Assembly: GCF_001597725.1 (NCBI RefSeq)
Contig: NZ_LUTR01000002.1
Coordinates: 62,001-126,000, forward strand
Source of the DNA: Neptuniibacter marinus
GTDB lineage: Bacteria > Pseudomonadota > Gammaproteobacteria > Pseudomonadales > Balneatricaceae
Direction: 5' to 3'
Length of the DNA: 64,000 nt
Shown: piece by piece, positions 8,472 through 17,534 of the stretch
Position numbering within the stretch: position 1 is the first letter of the stretch
How the letters are laid out: the number at the start of each line of letters is the position of its first letter
Notes under the pieces: model-generated
Databases searched by the model: none
The model's input: the letters and a program-made list of their open reading frames with translations, nothing else
What the model was told of the DNA's origin: nothing
Program-made: the position numbers and the translations under genes

Positions 8472-9413
8472 CTAAAATATTTCCGTCGGCGAAAGGTTAC
8501 GTAGCTCACCTGTAGGATCACCCTCCTCTCTCGCTTGAATTTTCTCTAACAACTCCTGATCTTTACCCTTTTGCACAATAATTTCTACACGGCGGTTTTT
8601 AATTCTATTCGCCGGCGTTGTGTTAGGAACGAGGGGTTTAGTATCAGCATAACCTAATACCCTAAAGCGTGACTGCTCAATACGCGGATCACCAAACAAC
8701 TCGTGGGCAACCGCCAATGCACGCGCTACCGAAAGATCCCAGTTAGATTCAAAACGGCGTCCAGCATAAGGAATGTTATCACTATGCCCTTCAATCGCTA
8801 CGTTACCTTTCACATCTAACAGCACGTCTCTAATCTTGGCTAACACTGGGATAGATTCATATTTCAACTCTGCAGAACCTGAATCGAAAGAGCCTTTCTC
8901 TTTAATACGAATAATAATTTTTTTACCATCCGTTTCAACTTCGACGCTGCCATCACCGATCTCTTCTGCCAACGCTGCGGCAAACTCAACCGCCTCCTCT
9001 TTTGCCTGCTGTTCTTGCTCTTTTTGCAATGCCTGATCAATACCGGCTTCTAGATCCGGTGTATCACTCTCACCTTCTTTTGAACGGACATCTAATGTAT
9101 TCATGTCATTATTGACCGTCATCTGACGGACTTCGTTCAAGGGAGTAGGTTCGGGACGACCTGGACTAAACTCTTGGGCAATAATAGAGGTGCCTTTAGG
9201 TATATCTTCAACCTTAATCTGGTTTTGCACACCAAAGGCTTCACGCATTGAACCCGCAAGCTGCTTAAACTTCAGCACATCCATCTCTGAAAAAGATAGA
9301 AGCAAAACAAAGAAACACATCAACAGCGACATTAAATCGCCAAAAGTTGCTAACCAACCAGGTAACCCTGCAGGACAGGGGGGGCATTCATGTTCTTCGG
9401 TATCATCACTCAT
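8472..9413 (-). CDS. pomB: Flagellar stator protein PomB/MotB
   Basis: The 313-residue protein has a short cytoplasmic start (HECPPCPAGLPGW), a single membrane helix GDLMSLLMCFFVLLL with the ion-binding aspartate at about residue 26, a plug and linker region, and a C-terminal OmpA-like peptidoglycan-binding domain (about 150-285, with EGHSDNIPY and NRRVEI). The stretch SFSEMDVLKFKQLAGSM and the following DIPKGTSIIAQEF and PGRPEPTP are very close to what I recall of Vibrio PomB, so sodium coupling is likely. It anchors the stator to the wall. It follows pomA by 19 bases and is surely cotranscribed with it. Confidence 0.93.
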   Translation of the reverse strand: MSDDTEEHECPPCPAGLPGWLATFGDLMSLLMCFFVLLLSFSEMDVLKFKQLAGSMREAFGVQNQIKVEDIPKGTSIIAQEFSPGRPEPTPLNEVRQMTVNNDMNTLDVRSKEGESDTPDLEAGIDQALQKEQEQQAKEEAVEFAAALAEEIGDGSVEVETDGKKIIIRIKEKGSFDSGSAELKYESIPVLAKIRDVLLDVKGNVAIEGHSDNIPYAGRRFESNWDLSVARALAVAHELFGDPRIEQSRFRVLGYADTKPLVPNTTPANRIKNRRVEIIVQKGKDQELLEKIQAREEGDPTGELRNLSPTEIF

Positions 9414-9432
9414 TGCTCAGCTCCTTACCGAA

Positions 9433-10191
9433 TTAACCTTCAGCCGCTGCACGTTTTTTCTCTGGCAGATAGTTTCTCAACATCTGTTCGATCACACGTG
9501 GATTTTGACCTGCTTGAATAGCCAATAAACCATCAATAACTAAAGACGCATTGAGCGCCTCTTCATCTTTTCTGACATTAAGTTTATCTGCCATAGGTAG
9601 AGCAATCATCGTTGCAAGCATGGCGCCATAAAGCGTTGTCAGAAGTGCTACGGCCATGGCTGGACCAATAGACTTTGGATCGCTCATGTTAGAAAGCATC
9701 TGCACTAAACCAACCAAAGTACCTATCATACCCATTGAAGGGCCGACATCCCCCACAGCAGAAAAAACTGATGCGCCGAATTCATGACGGTCACTGGTTA
9801 ATTTCGCTTCTTTCTTCAGCAGCGTTTTGACCACTTCAGGATCATGGCCATCAACCAATAACTGAATCCCCCGTTGCATAAAGTCACTACTAACCGTTTT
9901 ATCCTCTAAAGAAAGCAACCCCCCTTTACGTGCGGCATCCGCTAACTCAACGGTCTCGGCAATAATATCCTCAGGGTTTAAAGACTTATACATGAAGGCT
10001 TTGGCAGCCACTTTACCTGCACCAAGAAACTGACCTAAGGTAAACTTCATCAATACAACAAAAATACTACCGCCAATAACAATCAATAATGACGGCGGAT
10101 TGACAAAAACACCTGGATCACCACCCGTTACAATTGCGGCGACGACAATACCAAAACCGCCTAATAAACCGACGAGCGTAGCTATATCCAC
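9433..10191 (-). CDS. pomA: Flagellar stator protein PomA/MotA
   Basis: The 252-residue membrane protein has four predicted helices: two near the N-terminus, a large cytoplasmic loop (about 55-145), and two near 148-200. It contains GDVGPSMGMIGTLVGLVQML and GPAMAVALLTTLYGA, the conserved helices that line the ion channel. It resembles PomA of sodium-driven polar flagella more than MotA of E. coli (about 295 residues). The start is GTG, with AAGGAG six bases upstream. Together with PomB it forms the torque-generating stator. No other flagellar gene is in the window, so the pair stands apart from the main flagellar clusters. Confidence 0.93.
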   Translation of the reverse strand: MDIATLVGLLGGFGIVVAAIVTGGDPGVFVNPPSLLIVIGGSIFVVLMKFTLGQFLGAGKVAAKAFMYKSLNPEDIIAETVELADAARKGGLLSLEDKTVSSDFMQRGIQLLVDGHDPEVVKTLLKKEAKLTSDRHEFGASVFSAVGDVGPSMGMIGTLVGLVQMLSNMSDPKSIGPAMAVALLTTLYGAMLATMIALPMADKLNVRKDEEALNASLVIDGLLAIQAGQNPRVIEQMLRNYLPEKKRAAAEG

Positions 10192-10312
10192 TCAGGACTC
10201 CTTAATACCAGCCAATAAACACTGTTCAAGCCTTACCTAACGAACTGCTTATCATAGCAAAAAAGTCTCAACAATCACCCACTCTTCATAGGTTTAACGG
10301 TTATTCTTTAGG

Positions 10313-10318
10313 TATAAT
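10313..10318 (+). promoter_or_regulatory. Probable -10 element for xseB-ispA-dxs
   Basis: TATAAT lies 55 bases before the xseB ATG, in the divergent gap with pomA. The -35 region is weak (TTTAAC at a short spacing), so this is a moderate call. Confidence 0.4.
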
Positions 10319-10373
10319 TGATTCTAGGCCGATGCTTCGGTAAGTTTAGCCCTTTCAATGTGGATTTATTCCC

Positions 10374-10616
10374 ATGCCTCGTAAAAACAAAACAACCGAT
10401 TTTGAGCAATCCTTGCAGGAACTCGAATCAATAGTCACACAAATGGAACAGGGAGACCTATCTTTAGAGGACTCTCTTAAAGCATTTGAAGAGGGCGTCA
10501 GCCTCACTCGCGAATGCCAAAATATCCTTGCACAAGCAGAGCAGAAAGTGCAGCTGTTAATCGAATCAGGCGGTGAGCTAAAAACAGAGCCATTTGAGCC
10601 TGAAGAGGATCGCTGA
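10374..10616 (+). CDS. xseB: Exodeoxyribonuclease VII small subunit
   Basis: The 80-residue helical protein has the family core [32 protein letters not shown] followed by a coiled C-terminal part, and the usual length. It is the small subunit of exonuclease VII, which degrades single-stranded DNA together with XseA (not in this window). It is the first gene of an xseB-ispA-dxs operon; its stop is one base before the likely ispA start. Confidence 0.93.
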   Translation: MPRKNKTTDFEQSLQELESIVTQMEQGDLSLEDSLKAFEEGVSLTRECQNILAQAEQKVQLLIESGGELKTEPFEPEEDR

Positions 10617-10617
10617 T

Positions 10618-11499
10618 TTGGAGATTCAGAGCCTGCTCAACCAATACAGCGAACGTGTCGATAGTTATCTTAAAACATGCATAGTACAAAAAAGTATCGA
10701 TCCGATTTTACAAGAGTCGATGCTCTATTCGCTTTTTAATGGCGGCAAGCGTGTCAGACCCACCTTAGTATATATGGTTAATACTATGCTGGGTGGTGAG
10801 ATGTCCTATGCTGACAGCGTAGCTGCGGCAATAGAGTGTATTCATAGCTATTCGTTAGTACACGATGACTTACCGGCCATGGACGATGACGACCTAAGAC
10901 GGGGCAAACCAACTTGTCATATCGCCTATAATGAAGCAACCGCAATATTGGCTGGCGATGCGTTGCAAAGCCTAGCCTTTGAACTGATCGCTGTAGATAA
11001 GTATCTTTCTGCCGACGCTAAAGTTCAGCTCGTAAAAGAGATCAGCATCGCTTCCGGCTATCAAGGTATGGCCGTGGGTCAATCCTTTGATCTACGCAAT
11101 GTAGGAAAACCTTTAACCATCGCGCAGTTAGAAACTATGCATCAACATAAAACAGGAGCTCTTCTAAAATGCTCTGTCATTATGGGTGCAATCACTAGCG
11201 GTAAAGCTGATCAAGACCAGCTCATTGCATTAACCGATTATGCGCGAGCCATAGGCTTAGCTTTCCAAGTTCAAGATGACATTCTAGATATTGAGGGTGA
11301 CTCTACTGTGATAGGAAAGCCCCAAGGCTCGGATATGGCGCAAAACAAACCCACCTATCCTGCACTATTAGGCCTTGAAGGTGCTAAGCTGAAGCTACAA
11401 CAACTACACGAAGATGCTAAACAAGCTTTAGCCCCATTTGGTTCAGAAGCATCTGAACTCAAAGCCTTGGCTGATTTTATCGTTCATCGCGATCATTAA
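10618..11499 (+). CDS. ispA: Farnesyl diphosphate synthase
   Basis: The protein condenses isopentenyl and dimethylallyl/geranyl diphosphate to farnesyl diphosphate. It has the first aspartate-rich motif DDLPAMDDDDLRR at about residue 83, GGKRVRP near the N-terminus, and the second motif DDILD at about residue 220. I chose the TTG at 10618: it follows the xseB stop by one base, has AGAGGA eight bases upstream, and gives 293 residues with the N-terminus aligned to known IspA. A longer TTG start at 10594 is possible. The tight coupling suggests translation is handed over from xseB. Confidence 0.92.
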   Translation: MEIQSLLNQYSERVDSYLKTCIVQKSIDPILQESMLYSLFNGGKRVRPTLVYMVNTMLGGEMSYADSVAAAIECIHSYSLVHDDLPAMDDDDLRRGKPTCHIAYNEATAILAGDALQSLAFELIAVDKYLSADAKVQLVKEISIASGYQGMAVGQSFDLRNVGKPLTIAQLETMHQHKTGALLKCSVIMGAITSGKADQDQLIALTDYARAIGLAFQVQDDILDIEGDSTVIGKPQGSDMAQNKPTYPALLGLEGAKLKLQQLHEDAKQALAPFGSEASELKALADFIVHRDH

Positions 11500-11515
11500 C
11501 TGTAAAAGACCCTTT

Positions 11516-13288
11516 ATGTTTCTCACAATTCCCCCATCTCGTCCTAGTACCCCCCTGCTAGATCAGATTAATGATCCGGACCAATTACGGCAGTTGTCCG
11601 CTGAAAAGCTACCTGAACTGGCTGAACAGCTTAGAGCGTTTTTACTCTATAGCGTTGGACAGAGTGGTGGGCATTTTGGCGCAGGACTTGGGGTTGTAGA
11701 GTTAACCATCGCTTTACACTATCTATTAAACACCCCTGAGGATCATCTGGTTTGGGATGTAGGTCATCAATCTTATCCCCATAAAATTTTGACTGGACGC
11801 CGAGATAGCATGCTAAAAATCCGTCAAAAAGGCGGGCCATCGCCCTTCCCTAAACGCGCTGAAAGTATCTATGATGATTTCGGCGTGGGGCACTCCAGTA
11901 CCTCAATAAGCGCTGCATTAGGCATGGCGATAGCCGATAAGTTAAAGGGCTTAAAGAACAAGACAGTTGCCGTCATTGGTGATGGTGCTATGACAGCAGG
12001 TATGGCTTTTGAAGCGCTCAACCATGCCGCGCATACCGACACTAACCTGCTTGTAATTCTAAATGATAACGATATGTCGATCTCTCAAAACGAGGGTGGT
12101 CTGGCAACCTATTTAGCTAAAAATATAAAACACAAAACTGAAGGCGAAACGACCGCCGCACTTTTTGAAGCCTTAGATTTTGAATACACAGGCCCTATAG
12201 ATGGCCATGACCTACCCTTACTATTAGCAAAACTTTCAGACGTATTAGCCAAATCAGGTCCGCAATTCCTTCACCTTATTACGAAAAAGGGCAAAGGGTT
12301 TAAACCTGCAGAAGAAGACCCTGTGGGCTACCATGCGATCACCAAGATAAACCCGATCCACCAGCCAAAAGAAAAGAAGGTTACGTATTCTAATATTTTT
12401 GGCCGCTGGATCTGCCATATGGCAGAGTCTCATCCCGACCTAACAGCAATAACCCCCGCAATGAAAGAAGGCTCCGATCTCGTTGAATTTGCCAACCGCT
12501 TCCCTGCTCGATTTTTTGATGTCGCTATCGCAGAACAACACGCACTAACCCTTGCGGCGGGAATGGCTTGCCAGAAGATAAAACCGGTCGTTGCTATCTA
12601 CTCCACCTTTTTACAACGAGCCTATGACCAGCTTGTTCATGATATATCAATCCAGGAGCTCGACATTCTACTGGCAATAGATCGCGCAGGACTTGTTGGT
12701 GAGGATGGTTCGACCCATAGCGGCGTACTTGATATTAGTATGCTTCGCTGCTTACCTAAGACCGTCATTATGACGCCCTCGAACGCTCAAGAGCTGCGTA
12801 ACATGCTCTACACGGGCTACCTTTATAAAGGGCTAGCGAGTGTAAGGTACCCAAGAGGGTCAGCGATTGCCCATGTAGATGGTGAGATGGAAGCGCTCGA
12901 TATTGGCCGCAGCCAGCTAATCACTACAGGTAAAAAAGTGGCGCTACTAAACTTTGGACCACTCCTAGAAACAGCACAAGCTGTTTCTGACAAACATGGC
13001 TACAGCTTAGTAGATATGCGTTTTGTGAAGCCGATTGACAGTGAAATGATTACAGAATTGGCAAATTCACACCAACTACTCGTCACTATAGAAGATCACA
13101 GCATTATTGGTGGCGCAGGATCAGAAGTAAGCGAGTATTTACACCGAACTAAAAGTAGCACACAACTCTTAACTTTAGGCATTCCTGATAAATGGATAGG
13201 CCATGCCACTAGATCGGAGCAACTTACTCAATGTGGATTAGATGAAGCAGGCATAGAACAGGCTATAGCGCATGCACTCAGCCATTAA
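11516..13288 (+). CDS. dxs: 1-deoxy-D-xylulose-5-phosphate synthase
   Basis: This thiamin-diphosphate enzyme joins pyruvate and glyceraldehyde 3-phosphate in the first step of the MEP isoprenoid pathway. It has the substrate histidine segment SGGHFGAGLG, WDVGHQSYPHK, the cofactor motif GDGAMTAG...NDND, and the AIAEQHALT catalytic region. The ATG at 11516 fits the family start and gives 590 residues. That is about 30 fewer than E. coli DXS; the shortfall is in the loop after NDNDMSIS (about residues 188-212). It lies 16 bases after ispA. Its stop is 2 bases from the stop of the convergent pgpA. Confidence 0.95.
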   Translation: MFLTIPPSRPSTPLLDQINDPDQLRQLSAEKLPELAEQLRAFLLYSVGQSGGHFGAGLGVVELTIALHYLLNTPEDHLVWDVGHQSYPHKILTGRRDSMLKIRQKGGPSPFPKRAESIYDDFGVGHSSTSISAALGMAIADKLKGLKNKTVAVIGDGAMTAGMAFEALNHAAHTDTNLLVILNDNDMSISQNEGGLATYLAKNIKHKTEGETTAALFEALDFEYTGPIDGHDLPLLLAKLSDVLAKSGPQFLHLITKKGKGFKPAEEDPVGYHAITKINPIHQPKEKKVTYSNIFGRWICHMAESHPDLTAITPAMKEGSDLVEFANRFPARFFDVAIAEQHALTLAAGMACQKIKPVVAIYSTFLQRAYDQLVHDISIQELDILLAIDRAGLVGEDGSTHSGVLDISMLRCLPKTVIMTPSNAQELRNMLYTGYLYKGLASVRYPRGSAIAHVDGEMEALDIGRSQLITTGKKVALLNFGPLLETAQAVSDKHGYSLVDMRFVKPIDSEMITELANSHQLLVTIEDHSIIGGAGSEVSEYLHRTKSSTQLLTLGIPDKWIGHATRSEQLTQCGLDEAGIEQAIAHALSH

Positions 13289-13290
13289 AT

Positions 13291-13773
13291 TTATAACCTG
13301 AGAAACGCAATAAACTGCAAAACTATTGCCGCAAACACCCCAGCAATAACATCATCCAGCATCACTCCTAGCCCCCCGGAAACTTTTTGATCGGCCCATT
13401 TTATCGGCCAAGGTTTCCAAATATCAAAGATTCGAAACAGGACAAAACCTATAATAATCCACCAAAAGCCAGCGGGTGCTAAGGTCATCGTAATCCAGAA
13501 ACCAACGAACTCATCCCAGACAATACCACCATGATCATGTACACCAATATCTTTACTGGTACGGTCACACAGCCAAATCCCAATCAATGTTGTTACGACC
13601 AACATTAAAAGATACCAAGGCAAGCTCAATTGCTGAAACCAGAAATAAGGAATGACAGCAGCCAGTGTACCAAACGTGCCCGGCGCCCATGGCGCTGCCC
13701 CACTCCCTAAACCGAAGGCTAAAAAGTGGATAGGGTTTTTCCAAACACTTGCCGGTACTTTATTCACGTACAC
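13291..13773 (-). CDS. pgpA: Phosphatidylglycerophosphatase A
   Basis: The 160-residue inner-membrane protein has the family start GLGSGAAPWAPGTFGTLAA, the segment VWDEFVGFWITM with its acidic residues, and several membrane helices. It removes phosphate from phosphatidylglycerophosphate to give phosphatidylglycerol. It is the last gene of the rib-nus-thi operon, 7 bases after thiL. Confidence 0.93.
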   Translation of the reverse strand: MYVNKVPASVWKNPIHFLAFGLGSGAAPWAPGTFGTLAAVIPYFWFQQLSLPWYLLMLVVTTLIGIWLCDRTSKDIGVHDHGGIVWDEFVGFWITMTLAPAGFWWIIIGFVLFRIFDIWKPWPIKWADQKVSGGLGVMLDDVIAGVFAAIVLQFIAFLRL

Positions 13774-13780
13774 TCCTCAC

Positions 13781-14743
13781 TTAGTCATCTGTTCGCTGAA
13801 AATGATCGTAACCGGAGCCCTGTATCTGACAAGGTTCTCCTCGAAGAAATAGCTCGATATCCGCCCGATCTGTCACTTTGCCTATAACAGCCACAGGAAC
13901 GGATAACTGCGATAAAAGAGCAAGATAATTAGGTGGGAGCGTAAAACACAACTCAAAGTCCTCCCCTCCCGTCAGTGCCCATTGACGAGCATTCTCCTCG
14001 CCAAACGTGGAAATGAGCTGGGATGAGATTGGCACCGCTTCTAACTGTAAACGTGCTCCTAAACCACCACTCGCTTTTAGAATATGCGAAAGGTCGGACA
14101 ATAAGCCATCGGATATATCAATACAGCTACTGGCTTTACCTAACAACATTTTACCGAGCTCAATACGTGGCGTCGGCGCATAAAAGCGTTCGAGTAGATA
14201 GTCAGCATAGCTATGATCCTCAAAGCCATTCAGCAAACCTTCTAAACCACCTCGACTATCACCTAAGCAACCACTGACACAGATAAGATCATCGACTTTA
14301 GCCCCTGCACGCGTTAAACAATGATCATGCGGTAGGAAACCATGTACTTGTGCAGAGAGTGCTAACGGCCCTTTTGTAGTATCACCCCCTACAAGCGAAA
14401 CACTGTATTCAGCACACAACTGCGCCAAGCGACGGCTAAACAACAGTAGCCAATCATCTTCTGCTTTTGGCACTGTAAGCGCTAAAGTAATCCACGCAGG
14501 CGTTGCCCCCATTGCAGCTAAATCACTTAACGCCGAGCCAAAAATTCGACTAGCGAGTAGATCAGCAGGGGTACCTTCAAGAAAGTGTGTACCCTGAACA
14601 AGCGTATCAATAGATACAGCTAACTGATAACCGGCAGGCACAGAAAGTACAGCACAATCATCACCTATGCCTAGTGCAACAGAAGCATCCGTAGATGCTT
14701 CTGCAAAGTAGCGCTGAATCAGCTCAAACTCACCTAGTGACAT
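13781..14743 (-). CDS. thiL: Thiamine-monophosphate kinase
   Basis: The 320-residue enzyme phosphorylates thiamin monophosphate to the diphosphate cofactor. It shows the N-terminal GIGDDCAVL metal/ATP segment, SDLAAMGATP, LVGGDTTKG, and a later DISDGLLSDL. These are the conserved features of the PurM/ThiL fold. It lies 5 bases after nusB. Its product is the cofactor for DXS, encoded on the opposite strand nearby. Confidence 0.94.
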   Translation of the reverse strand: MSLGEFELIQRYFAEASTDASVALGIGDDCAVLSVPAGYQLAVSIDTLVQGTHFLEGTPADLLASRIFGSALSDLAAMGATPAWITLALTVPKAEDDWLLLFSRRLAQLCAEYSVSLVGGDTTKGPLALSAQVHGFLPHDHCLTRAGAKVDDLICVSGCLGDSRGGLEGLLNGFEDHSYADYLLERFYAPTPRIELGKMLLGKASSCIDISDGLLSDLSHILKASGGLGARLQLEAVPISSQLISTFGEENARQWALTGGEDFELCFTLPPNYLALLSQLSVPVAVIGKVTDRADIELFLRGEPCQIQGSGYDHFQRTDD

Positions 14744-14748
14744 GGAGT

Positions 14749-15234
14749 TTAAGACTTGCGCTGACGTTGATCTCGGATCTCAGCCATACGGACGCGCTGA
14801 GCCAATTTATCTAATACACCATTAACATAACGATGACTGTCAGTCGCACCAAACTTCTTAGCTAACTCAACACTCTCATTAATGGCCACACGGTAAGGTA
14901 CCTCAATACGCTGGGCAAGCTCAAAGGCACCAATACGAAGAACTGTCAGCTCAATTGGATCAAGCTCTTCAACTTGGCGATCAAGGAAATCAAGATAAGA
15001 CTTATCTAGATCACTTTTTGCACCGGCAATACCATGCAGAAGCTCAGAAAATAGTTTGATATCCGTATCACGCATATCATTATCAACTCTAAACTGTGCT
15101 TCTATCTCGTTCACCGGTTGTCCAGCGATTTCCCACTGATACAAGGCTTGCAGCGCATAACTACGTGCATTACGACGCTGTGTGGTTAAAGATAGTTTTT
15201 TCTTAGTCGCTGGTTTATTTTCGTTGTCACTCAT
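14749..15234 (-). CDS. nusB: Transcription antitermination factor NusB
   Basis: The 161-residue helical protein has the family start RRNARSYALQALYQWEI and ends with AINESVELAKKFGATDSHRYVNGVLD. It binds boxA RNA with NusE for rRNA antitermination. The basic N-terminal extension (NKPATKKKLSLTTQ) is slightly longer than in E. coli. It lies 6 bases after ribH, the usual ribH-nusB pairing. Confidence 0.95.
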   Translation of the reverse strand: MSDNENKPATKKKLSLTTQRRNARSYALQALYQWEIAGQPVNEIEAQFRVDNDMRDTDIKLFSELLHGIAGAKSDLDKSYLDFLDRQVEELDPIELTVLRIGAFELAQRIEVPYRVAINESVELAKKFGATDSHRYVNGVLDKLAQRVRMAEIRDQRQRKS

Positions 15235-15240
15235 CTAAAA

Positions 15241-15714
15241 TCAAACCTCAAGTTGCTTAAGCAAACTAACCATCTCTATTGCAGATAGTGCAGCTTCAGC
15301 CCCTTTATTGCCCATTTTAGTGCCTGAGCGTTCAACGGCTTGCTCAATACTGTTAACCGTTAAAATACCGTTAGCAACAGGCACATCATAGTCCAAAGAG
15401 ACCTGAGCTACGCCTTTAGAGCTTTCACCGGATACATATTCAAAATGTGGTGTGCCACCACGAATCACTGCACCCAATGCGATAATCGCATCATCTTTTT
15501 TCTGGGCAGCAAGACGTTTCACAGCCAACGGAATTTCAAAAGCACCCGGCACACGGATAACACGAATATTTTCTTCGTTGATACCATGGCGTTTAAGGGT
15601 ATCAATTGCACCCTCTAATAAGCTTTCTACAACAAATGCGTTAAAACGACCGACTACGATAGCGTAGTTGCCGTCAGCGTTCACAAAATCACCTTCGATG
15701 GTTTTCACAGCCAT
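15241..15714 (-). CDS. ribH: 6,7-dimethyl-8-ribityllumazine synthase
   Basis: The 157-residue protein has [40 protein letters not shown] and [14 protein letters not shown], the full lumazine synthase pattern including the active-site histidine. It joins 5-amino-6-ribitylaminouracil and dihydroxybutanone phosphate, the product of the ribBA gene just upstream. It forms large oligomers in other bacteria. Confidence 0.96.
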   Translation of the reverse strand: MAVKTIEGDFVNADGNYAIVVGRFNAFVVESLLEGAIDTLKRHGINEENIRVIRVPGAFEIPLAVKRLAAQKKDDAIIALGAVIRGGTPHFEYVSGESSKGVAQVSLDYDVPVANGILTVNSIEQAVERSGTKMGNKGAEAALSAIEMVSLLKQLEV

Positions 15715-15733
15715 GATTCAAGTACCGGTCTAA

Positions 15734-16855
15734 TTAGTCTTCACAAGGAATATATTTTTCAATCTCAAGGTCAAACCCAGAGATCGCATTAAACTTCATT
15801 GGTGCACTGAGTAAGTTCATTTTACCTACACCCAGGTCACGCAGTATTTGTGAGCCTGTTCCTACCGTTAGGTAGGCACCTGATGCACTCACGTTTACTT
15901 TTGATTTCTGATGACTATTAAGCATAAGCTCCAATGAGTCACCTATATCAATTTTTTCGCCATTATCTAACAGTAGAACAACACCTTGGCCTTCTTTCGC
16001 AACACGCTCTAAGGCTTTACGCATTGTCCACTTCGGCTCTTCACCCGACATAACGGCACCTACTACATCACGTAGGACCTCATTACGATTATGTACACGT
16101 ACATAAGTGGGCTCATCTTCTTTAATCTCACCCAACGTCATCGCTAGATGAGTGCAGTTCTGAATCTCATCTTTGTAGGTAATATAGTTGAACTCACCAT
16201 ACTCAGTAGACATCACACCCGCATTTTCGCGCTGTACTGTATGCTCATTGGCCGTCCGGTAGTGGATCAAATCCGCAATCGTACCGATCTTTAGATTATG
16301 CTTTTGAGCAAACTCTTCTAAGTCTGGACGGCGCGCCATCGTGCCATCATCATTCATTACTTCAACGATTGCAGCCGCTGGGGTGAAACCTGCCATACGC
16401 GCTAGATCACAACCTGCTTCAGTATGTCCCGCTCGGCTCAATACACCACCGGGCTGGGCCATCAAAGGAAAGATATGGCCCGGCTGAACAATATCGTCAG
16501 CTGTAGCATCCGCTTTAACCGCTGTTCGAACTGTATGTGCACGATCCGCAGCAGAAATACCCGTTGTTACCCCTTCTGCCGCCTCAATAGACAACGTAAA
16601 GTTGGTCGCAAACTGAGCACCATTACTTTGAACCATCAACGGCAGCTTCAATTGTTCGCAGCGCTCTCGGGTCAACGTTAAGCAGATAAGGCCGCGGGCG
16701 TGCGTTGCCATGAAATTAATATCATCAGCACGAACCATTTCCGCCGCAATGATTAGATCACCTTCATTTTCACGATCTTCATCATCCATCAAGATAACCA
16801 TCTTACCTTGACGAATATCTTCCAATAATTCTTCTGGTGTATTTAGTTTCATCAA
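15734..16855 (-). CDS. ribBA: Dihydroxybutanone phosphate synthase with a degenerate GTP cyclohydrolase II domain
   Basis: Residues 1-200 are an intact RibB domain: [23 protein letters not shown], and [13 protein letters not shown] with the metal ligands. Residues about 205-373 align with RibA but lack its zinc cysteines: where GTP cyclohydrolase II has HSECLTGD and a later CDC, this protein has [13 protein letters not shown] and no cysteines. It should therefore make dihydroxybutanone phosphate but not open GTP, so an active RibA is expected elsewhere in the genome. This form is often called RibBX. Operon neighbours ribE and ribH agree. No FMN riboswitch precedes it here. Confidence 0.93.
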   Translation of the reverse strand: MMKLNTPEELLEDIRQGKMVILMDDEDRENEGDLIIAAEMVRADDINFMATHARGLICLTLTRERCEQLKLPLMVQSNGAQFATNFTLSIEAAEGVTTGISAADRAHTVRTAVKADATADDIVQPGHIFPLMAQPGGVLSRAGHTEAGCDLARMAGFTPAAAIVEVMNDDGTMARRPDLEEFAQKHNLKIGTIADLIHYRTANEHTVQRENAGVMSTEYGEFNYITYKDEIQNCTHLAMTLGEIKEDEPTYVRVHNRNEVLRDVVGAVMSGEEPKWTMRKALERVAKEGQGVVLLLDNGEKIDIGDSLELMLNSHQKSKVNVSASGAYLTVGTGSQILRDLGVGKMNLLSAPMKFNAISGFDLEIEKYIPCED

Positions 16856-16868
16856 ATTTATACCATCG

Positions 16869-17534
16869 TTAGCGGTTAAAGCCGCAAGCCATCAACGTTT
16901 CCATTGTTAAACCTTGATCACTTTGTTCATTATTAATATCTTGAGTATGACCCAATAGACGCTCTAAATAGCGAGCAATAATATCCACTTCTAAATGGAT
17001 CAAACGCCCGGGCACATACTCCATCATAATTGTTTCTTGCGCTGTATGAGGCACAATATTCAACTCAAAGCACTCACCGTCAATAGCATTCAGCGTCAAG
17101 CTAATACCATCAACCGTCACTGATCCTTTAGCTGCTAAATAACGCTGTAAGTTTTTCGGCGCTTTAACACTAAAACGTATAGAGCGTGCATCTTCTTGCC
17201 GAGAGACAATCTCACCTAAACCATCTACATGCCCAGTGACAATATGCCCACCTAAGCGACTGGTCGGCATCAATGCTTTTTCAAGATTAACACGTTCACC
17301 TATACTCAATGTATGAAAACGAGTATGAGCTAATGTCTCACGCGAGACATCCGCAATAAAGCCATCACCCGGTAATTCAACAGCGGTCAAACAGACCCCG
17401 TTAGTTGCAATACTGTCACCTAGCTTAACATCGCCAAGATCTAAATTTCCGGTACGCACATACAGACGCATATCGCCTGACTGCTCCTCGATTGAGGCAA
17501 TGGAACCCACTGCTTCAATTATTCCGGTAAACAT
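16869..17534 (-). CDS. ribE: Riboflavin synthase alpha chain
   Basis: The 221-residue protein starts MFTGIIEAVG and has two lumazine-binding repeats (about 1-97 and 98-200), with GVCLTAVEL in the first and GISLTLNAI in the second. It dismutates two dimethylribityllumazine molecules to riboflavin. It lies 13 bases upstream of ribBA and abuts ribD directly. Often named ribC in E. coli. Confidence 0.95.
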   Translation of the reverse strand: MFTGIIEAVGSIASIEEQSGDMRLYVRTGNLDLGDVKLGDSIATNGVCLTAVELPGDGFIADVSRETLAHTRFHTLSIGERVNLEKALMPTSRLGGHIVTGHVDGLGEIVSRQEDARSIRFSVKAPKNLQRYLAAKGSVTVDGISLTLNAIDGECFELNIVPHTAQETIMMEYVPGRLIHLEVDIIARYLERLLGHTQDINNEQSDQGLTMETLMACGFNR

